A stretch of DNA of 64,000 bases from Labrenzia sp. OB1. Lineage in GTDB: Bacteria > Pseudomonadota > Alphaproteobacteria > Rhizobiales > Stappiaceae. Positions 1-7,901 of the stretch are shown here, in pieces. Position numbers and translations under genes: made by a program. The stretch is taken from NCBI RefSeq assembly GCF_001624695.1, contig NZ_JSEP01000007.1:62001-126000 (forward strand), written 5' to 3'. A model generated the notes under the pieces. The model saw only the letters and a program-made list of their open reading frames with translations. It was not told the origin of the DNA and made no database searches. The stretch's first letter is position 1. The number at the start of each line of letters is the position of its first letter.

Positions 1-1339
1 CGGATGGCGCATTCGGCACGTAAGGCACGTCGGGCCGGAGGCGGCCGGCCAGCTCCGGCAGGATTTCCTCGCACAGCGGACCCTTCCAGCGCTCTTCCGG
101 CAGGCCCATCATGGCGCCCTGCTGATAGATCTCGCTGCCGCCACACAGAACAGCCAGCGACGGGCAGCCTTGGGTTTTGGCAAGCTGATCGCGGATCTCG
201 GCGCGAACCTCCTGAACGAACGGCTCGTCCTTGACCGGGTAGTCGTAATTGGCGAACTGGAAATCCTGCCAGATCAGCAGGCCGAGCTCGTCACAAATGT
301 CGAAAAACGCCCTGGTCTCGTAGAGCATGGTGCCGCCGATGCGCAGCATGTTCATGCCTGCGTCGCGGGCCGCTTCCAGAAGCGGCCGGTAGCTGTCCGC
401 ATCGCCGGGCAGGTAGAGCAGATCGGTACAGGTCCACACGCCGCCGCGGCAGAAAACGGACACACCGTTGACCTTCAGGCCGAACCCCTTGTCGTCCGCA
501 CCGCGATCCACTTCCAGGCGGCGGAAGCCGGTTTTTCCGAGGGAAAACTGCCGCTCGCCTGCCTTGAGCTTCACGTCATAGAGCGCAGGCGTCCCATGGG
601 TATGCGGCATCCAGGGGGTAACATCAGCCGGTCTCAGCACAGCCGTCCAGCGGCCTTCCTCCTGCCGGGTCATTTCGGCTGTGGTTCCCGCACAGGACAG
701 CTCGGGCGTACCGCCGGCGTTTTCGAGTTTCAGTGAAACCGTGAGGGTTGCGCTGCCGTCCGGTGCAAGATCGGCGAGAATGTGACTGTCCGTGATCCGG
801 GGTGCGTCAGCCGGTTCAATCCGGATCGGCCGATAGGGGCCGACAGCGTGAATCTCCGGACACCAGCCGGGCATGTGGCCCAGAAGCGTGGTGCGGATCA
901 GGCGCAAGCCCTGCGAGGTCGCCAGTTGCGGCTTCCAGCGAGCGCGCGGTCCCCTGGCATTCAGATGCGGTTCCAGCGCCCGGAAGCAGATTTCCAGTCT
1001 GTTGCTTTTCGACAGCTCGGCTTCGACCTCGCATGTGCGGAACATGTTCCGGCTGTCCAGAAGACGTTCGCCGTTCAGCCAGACCTCGGCAATCGTCGCA
1101 AGGCCGTCGAACGCCAGCCGGTAGTGGCCGGGTTCGGCGTCGAATTCCGTTCGGTACCAGGCGTCCCTGTCATGCAGCGGGTGCGGATTTTCAGGGTCGT
1201 AAAGACCGGCGGCGGCAAGGGCTGAGGCGACTGTTCCGGGGACTTTCGCCGGGACGCCTTGCAATCGTGCGTCCCCGGCCTCTTCAGAGCCAGGCGAGCT
1301 AAGCGCGACGGTCCATTGCGCTGCGGCGAAATCGGCCAT
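1..1339 (-). CDS. GH2 family glycosidase, beta-mannosidase-like (3' part outside window)
   Basis: Partial gene; 446 N-terminal residues are visible and the frame is still open at the left edge. The N-terminal jelly-roll-like part contains a stretch typical of GH2 enzymes (GHYRLAFDGLATIAEVWLNG). The start of the TIM barrel follows with NMLRIGG, LLIWQDFQFANYDYP and LCGGSEIY. Glu403 in that last motif aligns with the GH2 general acid/base. GH2 beta-mannosidases hydrolyse terminal beta-mannosides; here a glycan or glycoconjugate substrate is inferred. No signal peptide is evident, so it is probably cytoplasmic. The start codon directly follows the stop of the DUF1839 gene with no gap, so it is the last visible gene of the carrier-protein operon. 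The real substrate is unknown. Confidence 0.8.
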   Translation of the reverse strand, partial: MADFAAAQWTVALSSPGSEEAGDARLQGVPAKVPGTVASALAAAGLYDPENPHPLHDRDAWYRTEFDAEPGHYRLAFDGLATIAEVWLNGERLLDSRNMFRTCEVEAELSKSNRLEICFRALEPHLNARGPRARWKPQLATSQGLRLIRTTLLGHMPGWCPEIHAVGPYRPIRIEPADAPRITDSHILADLAPDGSATLTVSLKLENAGGTPELSCAGTTAEMTRQEEGRWTAVLRPADVTPWMPHTHGTPALYDVKLKAGERQFSLGKTGFRRLEVDRGADDKGFGLKVNGVSVFCRGGVWTCTDLLYLPGDADSYRPLLEAARDAGMNMLRIGGTMLYETRAFFDICDELGLLIWQDFQFANYDYPVKDEPFVQEVRAEIRDQLAKTQGCPSLAVLCGGSEIYQQGAMMGLPEERWKGPLCEEILPELAGRLRPDVPYVPNAPS

Positions 1340-2362
1340 TCAGGCCCCGGCTGCGCTGACCACGGGCGCAAGGCTTGCCTCGCCGTCACCATAGTGCCGG
1401 TCAAGATGGCTCATCAGGCTGTCCCAGGCGGTCACCGCCGGAAGCAGACTTTCGTCGAGCCCCTGGAACTTCTTGCGCATCACCGCCCTGGCCAGCTTGA
1501 ACTGAACCGTCTTGCAGGTGGTGGAAATCGCCCTGGCCTCGATAGCAGCTTCGGCAAGTCCGGGCCGTCCCTGAGCCGTCAGCCAGTCCAGATAGGAGGA
1601 AAACAGCTCGAAGTTGGCGCCGAGCTGGCGCAACGTGTTGAAGGCATAAAGATGGAAGAAATCGAACGCGCGCTCGCTCACCTTCTCCACCTGCGCCGGG
1701 AACACCGCGGCGAAGGCCGCCACCGGATTTTCGGCCGGCCGGCGCTTCAGATGATGGCGCAACAGGTCCTCGGAAACAGCGAGAATATACTGCTGCGACG
1801 GCAGCCTGTCGGGGAATTTCACGAACTCGGTATATGGCAGGAACGGCATCGGGCCGGCATGCGCGCCGCGCTGGAAAACGCCGTCGAAATCGTCGTCTTC
1901 CAGACGGTGCAGGCCGAGGCCGTGGAAATAGTCCATGGTCCGGTTTTCGAAATCCATCCGGTTGACGGCTATCGTGGTCTTGCCATGGGTCGCATGGTAG
2001 CCGACGCCCTGAGTGTCGGGCAGGAAATAGCTGTCCACCTCGACCAGCGACAGGCGGCCGCGTTCGATCTGTTGCTGAACATGGTTTTCCACCCGGTCGT
2101 AGATCGCCAGTTCGGTGACCTTCAGGCCATAGAGCGCTTCCAGATCCTCCAGCGGCACCTTGAAGAAGGTGAACTGGTCACCTTCGAAGTCCTGGGTGAG
2201 CGAATAGGCGAGGCAGGCTTCCGGCGGCAGGCCAAGCGACGGCAGAACCTCGATCCAGACATCGAGATAACAATTGGTCTCGGGCCAGTCGCGCTCCTGC
2301 GCATGCAGAGGGCTGCGCACGTAGGTGTCCGCGTTCAAGGTGTCAAAGACGGCTTGCGTCAT
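1340..2362 (-). CDS. DUF1839 family protein of the amino acid:carrier protein operon
   Basis: 340 residues. I recognise it as DUF1839, a family known mainly from its linkage to amino acid:carrier-protein ligases in Rhizobiales; its function is not established. The start was chosen at MTQAVFDTLNAD because this lies 17 bp after the ligase stop and has a GAGAGG-like site about 12 bases upstream; the frame is open 40 codons further into the ligase gene. Visible features are conserved-looking acidic and aromatic blocks (NCYLDVWIEVLPSLGL, DFEGDQFTFFKVP, MDYFHGLGLHRLE) and no membrane segment or signal peptide. Context suggests it acts on, or with, the aminoacylated carrier protein, for example as transferase or condensing partner; that is inference. 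Confidence 0.75.
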   Translation of the reverse strand: MTQAVFDTLNADTYVRSPLHAQERDWPETNCYLDVWIEVLPSLGLPPEACLAYSLTQDFEGDQFTFFKVPLEDLEALYGLKVTELAIYDRVENHVQQQIERGRLSLVEVDSYFLPDTQGVGYHATHGKTTIAVNRMDFENRTMDYFHGLGLHRLEDDDFDGVFQRGAHAGPMPFLPYTEFVKFPDRLPSQQYILAVSEDLLRHHLKRRPAENPVAAFAAVFPAQVEKVSERAFDFFHLYAFNTLRQLGANFELFSSYLDWLTAQGRPGLAEAAIEARAISTTCKTVQFKLARAVMRKKFQGLDESLLPAVTAWDSLMSHLDRHYGDGEASLAPVVSAAGA

Positions 2363-2378
2363 GGGGTGTTCGATCCTC

Positions 2379-3287
2379 TCAACCCCAAAGGGCCGATCTG
2401 ACGCCTTCAGGCCAGCTGGCTGTGTCGAAGCCGTGATGGCGGAAAAGAGCGAGGGCAATCCGTTCGAGACCGAAGCCGACACAAGCGGTGTGCGCGGGTG
2501 CGCCGTCCGCCTGGCGGATGTCCCAGGCCTTGCCGAAATTGTCCATGTGATAGTTGAAGCTCATGCAGGCGGTCGGATTCTCCTGCGAGGTGATCGGCAC
2601 CAGCATCTCGAACTTCAGTTCCTGTTCGCGCTGACCGGAGGCCATGATCCTGCCGGCACGGCCGAAAAACGGATCGTTGGCGACATCGACATGATGCGGC
2701 AGCTCCAGCCGCTTCATCATGTCCTGGCCGCGCTCTTTCCAGGTTTCCCGAAAAGCCATGGTCTGCTCCGGAGAGCCGACACGTACATATTCCCGCTGGC
2801 GGAACATCTGCATCCGCGCCGGATCCTTGGAGGGTTCGTGCCGGAAGCAGTAGGACTGAAGCGCGACATAAGCGCCGTCTTCCGCCAGAGGTCCGCGCCG
2901 GGAGAGGATCGGATAGAGCGGATAGCATGCGGCAGGCGTGAGCGCGACCTGGGTCGGCTTCTGGTCCTTCGACCAGTCCTCGCCGGCGGCCATACATTGC
3001 AACAGACCCATATGGTCGTGATCGTTGCCGCAAAAGGCATGTACCGTTCCCGCCAGCTGGGGGAAGCTCTTCATGTAGCCGCTGGTTTCGAAATCCTGCA
3101 TGGTCATGCCGGGCGGAAAGACCATGGCTTCGGAAATCTCGTCCTTGCCGTAGGAAAGAGCGAAGGTTTCGAACCTCGAGATCACATCCTCGAATTCACC
3201 GCTGCGAGCATAGAGACCGTCGACACCGCTATCGTGCAGCACGCCTTTGGAGAAGAGCTGATCCAGAAAAGAGACTTGCGCGTCCAT
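2379..3287 (-). CDS. Amino acid:[carrier protein] ligase (SerRS-like, tRNA-independent)
   Basis: 302 residues with a class II aminoacyl-tRNA synthetase catalytic fold but without the N-terminal tRNA-binding coiled coil of seryl-tRNA synthetase. Motif 2 is CFRHEPS (147-153) and motif 3 is GFGLER (271-276). Cys121, Glu166 and Cys269 sit where the zinc ligands of the characterised Bradyrhizobium enzymes are expected. Those enzymes activate glycine or alanine with ATP and transfer it to the phosphopantetheine thiol of a small carrier protein instead of to tRNA. The cognate carrier is encoded two genes upstream at 4476-4724. The amino acid used here cannot be read from sequence by eye. Only 3 bp separate it from the preceding flavoprotein gene, so the two are surely co-transcribed. 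Confidence 0.88.
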   Translation of the reverse strand: MDAQVSFLDQLFSKGVLHDSGVDGLYARSGEFEDVISRFETFALSYGKDEISEAMVFPPGMTMQDFETSGYMKSFPQLAGTVHAFCGNDHDHMGLLQCMAAGEDWSKDQKPTQVALTPAACYPLYPILSRRGPLAEDGAYVALQSYCFRHEPSKDPARMQMFRQREYVRVGSPEQTMAFRETWKERGQDMMKRLELPHHVDVANDPFFGRAGRIMASGQREQELKFEMLVPITSQENPTACMSFNYHMDNFGKAWDIRQADGAPAHTACVGFGLERIALALFRHHGFDTASWPEGVRSALWG

Positions 3288-3290
3288 TAT

Positions 3291-4472
3291 TTACCCCAAA
3301 AGGCTTGTGTCTTGCTTGTTGACCAGCAGCATTGTCGACGTGTTGCCCAGAATCCGGTCGTTGGAAATCATCAACTGGGCGGAATGGGCATCGCGCAGAT
3401 GCCGGCCGAGGCTGAAAGGCGTGCCGTTCTTGTATCCGGCAATGCCGCAGATCAGCATGCAGTGGTTGATGATCGTCAGGATGGTCTGCGAGGTGCCGAT
3501 CTTGATGTTGTTCATGGCGACCGAGAAACTCATCGCATTCAGCGCATCTCCGTCGCCCTTGGCGCCCTCGAACTGCTTGAGGCCGGCGACCACATTGGCC
3601 TTGACCAGTTGCAACAGGTTTGAAGCCTCGGCGAGGCGCAGCGCTCCGGGAGGAACCTGGCCGGGTGTCTTGCGGGCGGCGGCCTTGACGAAGCTCTGGG
3701 CGCGCGCCACCGCGTCCGCGGCGATCCCGTACCAGAGCGCACCCCACAACAGGTGAGACACGGCCAGCATGGACTGGGCAGCGATCTCGGCGAAGGGACG
3801 CGGCAGGATCTGTTCGGCGGGCGCTTCCGCCTTGAAGATATAGCCGTCTGAACAGGTGCCGCGCATGCCGAGCGTGTCCCATTTGCTGGTCTGCTCGAGC
3901 GTGTATTGATCCTTCAGGAAAACCGTCGCGACCTGATCGGAGTGGGCGGCGTCCGGATGACGGCGGGAGGTGACCATGATGGCATCGGCCTTGGCGCCGT
4001 AGGAGATCACGGTGGCATCCTTGGTCAGGCGGACGATGTCGCCCTCAACCTCGGTCGCGCACAGCGAGTTGCGCAGATTGCCGCCAATACCCGCTTCACT
4101 GGTCGCGGATGCAATCAGAAGCTGTTCGTCACAGATCCGTTTCTGGAACGCCTCATGCCAGTTGCTGCCGGGCGCGTAGTCGGCCAGGCTCGCGATCTGG
4201 ATCTGGTGCATAGCGTAGGTCATGGCGGTGGCCGCACAGGCCTGGCCGAGGATCGCGCAGACATCGGCGACTTCGGTGAGGCTTGCCCCCTCGCCGCCGA
4301 ATTCCGGCCGGATCATGATGCCCAGCAGCCGCTCGGCTTTCAGCGCTTCCATGCCTTCGGCAGGGAACCGCCCCTCTTTGTCAACCTGATCGGCAAATCC
4401 GGCGGCGGCTTTCGCGGCGCGTTTGGCCCGGTCCGTCAGGGGAAGAGCGGTAATCTTGCTGGCGGCGGTCAT
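3291..4472 (-). CDS. Acyl-CoA dehydrogenase-like flavoprotein, probably acting on a carrier-protein thioester
   Basis: 393 residues with the acyl-CoA dehydrogenase layout: N-terminal helical domain, middle beta domain (SATSEAGIGGNL near 140) and C-terminal helical domain (CGIAGYKNGTPFSLGRHLRD). It sits between the carrier-protein and ligase genes with gaps of only 3 bp on each side. A likely substrate is therefore the aminoacyl or acyl thioester on that carrier rather than a CoA ester, as in prolyl-carrier-protein oxidases; this is inference. In the segment that normally carries the catalytic glutamate (IYEGT-type) this protein reads DRILGNTS, so the glutamate appears to be replaced. A different reaction, for instance flavin-dependent monooxygenation or a base placed elsewhere, is possible. 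Confidence 0.75.
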   Translation of the reverse strand: MTAASKITALPLTDRAKRAAKAAAGFADQVDKEGRFPAEGMEALKAERLLGIMIRPEFGGEGASLTEVADVCAILGQACAATAMTYAMHQIQIASLADYAPGSNWHEAFQKRICDEQLLIASATSEAGIGGNLRNSLCATEVEGDIVRLTKDATVISYGAKADAIMVTSRRHPDAAHSDQVATVFLKDQYTLEQTSKWDTLGMRGTCSDGYIFKAEAPAEQILPRPFAEIAAQSMLAVSHLLWGALWYGIAADAVARAQSFVKAAARKTPGQVPPGALRLAEASNLLQLVKANVVAGLKQFEGAKGDGDALNAMSFSVAMNNIKIGTSQTILTIINHCMLICGIAGYKNGTPFSLGRHLRDAHSAQLMISNDRILGNTSTMLLVNKQDTSLLG

Positions 4473-4475
4473 CGA

Positions 4476-4724
4476 TCAGGCAGCCTGTTCTTCGACGATT
4501 TCGGAAAGCGCCGCCGCAATGGCGTCGACGGAGGAGAACGACTTGCGGTTCAGCAGATGCTCTGGAAATTCGATATCGAATTCCTCTTCGAGTGCCAGCA
4601 TCACCTGAACCGACGCAAAGGAAGACAGGCCAGCGTCATAAAGATCCGCACCGTCATCGATGCTTTCAATCGCGCCGGGCAGGTTGCCGTGTTTCGCCAG
4701 GAGGGTCCTAATAGCCTGTTTCAT
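4476..4724 (-). CDS. Acyl carrier protein-like amino acid carrier
   Basis: 82 residues. The segment LYDAGLSSFASVQVMLALEE aligns with the phosphopantetheine loop and helix II of acyl carrier proteins, with Ser35 at the position of the modified serine (SSF in place of DSL). An in-frame ATG exists 15 bp upstream, but AAGGA at 4730-4734, five bases before the chosen ATG, favours this start. It is the first gene of the operon and the probable acceptor for the ligase at 2379-3287. The short, free-standing architecture matches the carriers of amino acid:carrier-protein ligases rather than the fatty-acid synthesis ACP, which normally lies in a fab cluster. Confidence 0.87.
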   Translation of the reverse strand: MKQAIRTLLAKHGNLPGAIESIDDGADLYDAGLSSFASVQVMLALEEEFDIEFPEHLLNRKSFSSVDAIAAALSEIVEEQAA

Positions 4725-4747
4725 GTCAGTCCTTGCCATATCTAACT

Positions 4748-4766
4748 GTTCACCGTGAACCGGTGA
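4748..4766. promoter_or_regulatory. Nested inverted repeats upstream of the carrier-protein gene (candidate operator)
   Basis: GTTCACCGTGAAC (4748-4760) is a perfect 6-bp inverted repeat around one base. It overlaps a second inverted repeat, TCACC (4750-4754) and GGTGA (4762-4766). The pair lies 24-42 bases upstream of the chosen start. Beyond it, up to about 4880, is a very AT-rich stretch that probably holds the promoter, although I cannot fix -35 and -10 boxes. The binding protein is unknown. Confidence 0.35.
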
Positions 4767-4970
4767 CTGTGTTCAGAAGCACTATTTCTCGCAAAAAAAG
4801 AATAAACTGTACTTAAGAGGCATGGTAAAAAATTACAAATCAACTTTAGTTAAATTTTGTTAAGTAAACAAAGTGTAAACATAAATGACCACGCTCTGGA
4901 AATCGCCTTTGATTCCAGCATCTCAGCAGAAGTATCTGTAGAATTATGTTTTCTGGTACCTTTGCGGCGC

Positions 4971-5501
4971 TCAAACCATGCGGCTAAACACACCGTCCCG
5001 GCGGATGATACCGTGATAAAGTGCGGCAGCGATGTGCATCAGGACGGCGGCGGTGAAGAGCAGGCCCAGAACTTCGTGAACCGCGAAAAGCTGTTCCGAA
5101 AGGGCGCGATCCTTCGCAACGATGGCAGGCATGGTGAACACACCGAAGACCGATATCGAGGCCCCATAGGCGGATGTCGCCACCCATCCGATGAACGGAT
5201 TGACGAGCAGGAAGAGATACAGAAAGACGTGAGTGGCCTTCGCCGCCAACTGTTGAATCGGGGGGATTTCGGCCGGAAGGGGCGCCGGGGGATGGGTGAG
5301 CCGGTAAGCCAGCCGGATGACCGTCAGGATCATCAGAACCACTCCGACGGAGCGATGAAAATCGAAGAGCTGGTTCTGCAGCGGCCCACCTCCGATCCGG
5401 ATCATGATCAACCCGGCCGGCACCATCGACAGCACCAGCAGCGCAGTCAGCCAGTGGATGGAACGCGCAATCAGACTGTAACGCTCATTCACTTCGGCCA
5501 T
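4971..5501 (-). CDS. Cytochrome b561 family protein
   Basis: 176 residues with four predicted membrane helices (about 12-34, 47-67, 86-108 and 138-160). Candidate heme ligands are His16, His49, His142 and His156, the pattern of bacterial di-heme b561/YodB proteins, which shuttle electrons between quinol and periplasmic or membrane acceptors. It starts at ATGGCCGAAGTG with GGGGAGAGA upstream. It stands alone, about 90 bp after the methyltransferase gene and 246 bp before the carrier-protein gene, so it separates the two halves of the biosynthetic locus. Whether it feeds electrons to the pathway or is a bystander cannot be told. Confidence 0.88.
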   Translation of the reverse strand: MAEVNERYSLIARSIHWLTALLVLSMVPAGLIMIRIGGGPLQNQLFDFHRSVGVVLMILTVIRLAYRLTHPPAPLPAEIPPIQQLAAKATHVFLYLFLLVNPFIGWVATSAYGASISVFGVFTMPAIVAKDRALSEQLFAVHEVLGLLFTAAVLMHIAAALYHGIIRRDGVFSRMV

Positions 5502-5591
5502 GCCGGTCTCTCCCCCTGAATGCCTCCTCTAGCTTAAATCAACATGCTTTCAGTTGGAAACAGGTGAACGCAGAAAAGTTACCGGCCCCGA

Positions 5592-6398
5592 TCAAGGAGC
5601 GGATGACGGAAAGGCTGCGAAATCGATGTGGCCGACCTCCACGTGCAGCTCTCCGGAGCGGATTTTCCGCTGACGATCTCTCCACCAGGCGTCCAGAGCG
5701 TTTTCTTCCAGTCCCAGTTCTTGGCCGACACGACGCCAGCCCTGCAGAAACTCGAGCAGAAACTCCGGGGAAGAAGACCCTACCTGCCAGTCGGACGATC
5801 CGCGAGCCACATTGTATCCCAGCGCTTCAAAAAGGCCGGCGGCCCGCTCCGCAGCATCCGGTCCAAGCGCCGGACCGAAGCCCTTGTCGGATTTCTGATG
5901 CGCGTTCAAGGCCGCGCCCAGGGTCGCATCAAAGGTATGGGAGGGTTCGAATCCCGTGCGTCCGTCATATGTCAGGCTGGCGAGAAACGGTTTTCCGGCC
6001 CGGACAATCCGGTCCGTCAGACGGAGCAGGAAGTCGTTTGGAACAAGATCGAGAAAAGCCGACGTCGTGACGGCATCGACATCCGCGAGCGGCAGATCCT
6101 TCAGGCCCCCGGAAAGATCGAGTTGGCGCGTTTCCACCCTTTCACCGGTTGCTTTGCTCCAGCGCGATGCCGCAACCTCCAGCAGGGCCGGATCATGATC
6201 GGTGAGCAACCAGGTCACGGGCTGGCGAAACTTGCCGTGCAGGGCGGCGACCGTCGATCCGGCGCCGCTCGCCAGATCCAGTATACGAAGTGGTCTTTCG
6301 GGAAGTTGCGCCAGAAATGCCTCTTCGACTTCGGCGTTTCTGGCCGCAAGGTCGAGTGGCTCGCGCAACGCCAGCCATTCAGATGAAAATCCACTCAT
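5592..6398 (-). CDS. Class I SAM-dependent methyltransferase
   Basis: 268 residues. Motif I is ILDLASGAGST (39-49), followed by the acidic end of strand 2 (LLTDHDPALLE) and a motif IV-like DVDAVTTSAFLDLVP, as in Rossmann-fold SAM methyltransferases. No signal peptide or membrane segment. Its ATG overlaps the stop of the glycosyltransferase gene by 4 bp, so it is translationally coupled and is the last gene of the dehydrogenase-PTPS-glycosyltransferase-methyltransferase operon. The C-terminal third (QGWRRVGQELGLEENALDAW) is outside the core fold. The substrate is unknown; by context it may be a glycosylated or pterin-like intermediate. Confidence 0.82.
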   Translation of the reverse strand: MSGFSSEWLALREPLDLAARNAEVEEAFLAQLPERPLRILDLASGAGSTVAALHGKFRQPVTWLLTDHDPALLEVAASRWSKATGERVETRQLDLSGGLKDLPLADVDAVTTSAFLDLVPNDFLLRLTDRIVRAGKPFLASLTYDGRTGFEPSHTFDATLGAALNAHQKSDKGFGPALGPDAAERAAGLFEALGYNVARGSSDWQVGSSSPEFLLEFLQGWRRVGQELGLEENALDAWWRDRQRKIRSGELHVEVGHIDFAAFPSSAP

Positions 6399-7447
6399 TC
6401 GGCAAGCTCCTGCAGGGTTCGGGCAAATTGTGCTGCGGCGTCGGGCCAGCCGGGAAGCGCTGCAGCGGCCATCCGCGCGGCACTCGCCATTTGCGAACGT
6501 GCCGCAGTATCGGTGATCAGCAGTGCCAAGGCTTCGCGCAGCGCTCCGACGTTTTCAACCCCGCAATAAATCGAAGCCCCTTCGGGCAAGGTATCCCGCA
6601 CGGCGCCCGCGCCGCTGCCGATGACCGGCAAACCGTGGGCCAGGGCTTCCGTATAGGCCATGCCATAGCCCTCGTAGCGGCTGGCAAGCACGAAGACATC
6701 CGCGTTGCTGTAAAAGCCGGTCAGATCCTCAGGCGAAACGGCGCCGCGAAACGTGATTCCTCCGGCAAGGCCCAGACCCTCGATCTGGCTACGCAATGAA
6801 CGATAGCACTCAGGATCGGCATCCAGACCTCCGACGATCTCCAGATGCCAGTTATTGTCCGGCATTGCGGAGAGGGCCTGAAACAGCAGATCATACCCCT
6901 TTCTCGGCACGATTGTGCCGACGGAAAGCAGCCTGACCACATTCGAGCGCTCCCGCGGAATGGCTTCCGGGCGGTCGGTTCCGGGAAGGACAACGGTTAC
7001 CCGGTCCGCCGGATATCCGAACAGATCGGCCACCTGCCGGGCAGTTGCGGGACTGGTGACGATCACATGCCGGGCGAAGGCAAGCGCCTTGTGTTCGCTT
7101 TCGCGCATTGCCTCGGCCTTTTCTGGTGTCAGACCATTTTCCAGACACAGCGGATGATGCACGAGCGCGATCAGGCGAAGGTCATTGCAAAGCTCCTGCG
7201 CGGCAGCCACCATCACACCGAAGGCCAGCCCGTCGATCACCACAAGGGCGCTTGAAGGCAGAGCGGCGAGCTGCTTTTCCGCCGAGGCCAGCGTCATTGC
7301 CGAAGGTTGGGGAAACCCCTCACCGAGAGGCACAAGTTCCACACGCCAGCCGAGATCGCGCAACCCGGCAATGATCCGCCGATCGTAACCATATCCGCCG
7401 GTCGGCGTCTCCAGGTTTCCCGGAAAGGCGAAGAAGAGCTGATTCAT
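6395..7447 (-). CDS. GT4-type glycosyltransferase
   Basis: 350 residues, GT-B fold, GT4 family. The glycine-rich N-terminal loop is GNLETPTGGYGYDRR. The C-terminal domain starts near LLSVGTIVPRKGYDLLF and carries the E-x7-E nucleotide-sugar motif, with Glu259 and Glu267 in YEGYGMAYTEALAHG. Retaining enzymes of this family transfer a sugar from a nucleotide donor. The start was set at MNQLFFAFPGN, 7 bp past the preceding stop, because family members begin right before the first strand; the frame is open 14 codons further upstream. It is coupled to the methyltransferase downstream. Acceptor and sugar are unknown; the GH2 gene at the far end of the locus suggests that a mannose-type sugar is possible. 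Confidence 0.82.
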   Translation of the reverse strand: MNQLFFAFPGNLETPTGGYGYDRRIIAGLRDLGWRVELVPLGEGFPQPSAMTLASAEKQLAALPSSALVVIDGLAFGVMVAAAQELCNDLRLIALVHHPLCLENGLTPEKAEAMRESEHKALAFARHVIVTSPATARQVADLFGYPADRVTVVLPGTDRPEAIPRERSNVVRLLSVGTIVPRKGYDLLFQALSAMPDNNWHLEIVGGLDADPECYRSLRSQIEGLGLAGGITFRGAVSPEDLTGFYSNADVFVLASRYEGYGMAYTEALAHGLPVIGSGAGAVRDTLPEGASIYCGVENVGALREALALLITDTAARSQMASAARMAAAALPGWPDAAAQFARTLQELAE

Positions 7448-7454
7448 GCCGGGA

Positions 7455-7853
7455 TCAGATCGCGGCTTCATACCAGGCGCGGGCGACATGGGATTCCGAG
7501 ATCGTCACACGGATGGCGCCGAGCTCGCTTCCCGGCCGGCCGAGCCGGTTCTCCCGGGCGGCCTTCGCCAGATGGTCGTGAATATGTTTGGTGAGAAACT
7601 CCGTCGTGGTGTTGATACCGGCAAAAGCGGGCACCTCGTCGAGGTTCTTGTAGTTGAGCGGCTGCAGCACTTCCTTCAAGGCATCATGCGCGCGGCCAAT
7701 GTCGATGACCACGCCGTTTGCATCCAGCGTTTCGGCCAGAAAGGCGGCGTCGATAACGAATGTCGCCCCATGAAGCGCCTGGGCTGGGCCGAAAAGCTCA
7801 CCCTTGAAAGAGTGGGCAATCATCACGTGGTCGCGAACTTCAACAGCATACAT
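7455..7853 (-). CDS. PTPS/QueD-fold protein lacking the usual catalytic residues
   Basis: 132 residues, aligned end to end with 6-pyruvoyl-tetrahydropterin synthase/6-carboxytetrahydropterin synthase. Retained are the first zinc histidine (His14 in MIAHSF), His28 in LHGATF and the pterin-anchoring glutamate (Glu120 in TISESH). Changed are the catalytic cysteine (Ala24), the second histidine of HGH (Ala30) and the Asp-His pair of LDH-type motifs (Asn67-Tyr68). So the fold and probably the pterin or purine pocket remain while the classical lyase chemistry should not. It lies between the dehydrogenase and glycosyltransferase genes. It may bind a pterin-like molecule or catalyse another step; it should not be annotated as plain QueD. 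Confidence 0.8.
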   Translation of the reverse strand: MYAVEVRDHVMIAHSFKGELFGPAQALHGATFVIDAAFLAETLDANGVVIDIGRAHDALKEVLQPLNYKNLDEVPAFAGINTTTEFLTKHIHDHLAKAARENRLGRPGSELGAIRVTISESHVARAWYEAAI

Positions 7854-7901
7854 GTCACTTGGATCCTGAAATTTCAGTGGGAGAAAGGTGGTGTGAAGAG
7901 G

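Noticed and set aside
3906-4745. Long plus-strand open frame antisense to the ACAD and carrier genes
   Set aside because: It mirrors the GC codon bias of the real genes on the other strand and has no recognisable motif or ribosome-binding site.
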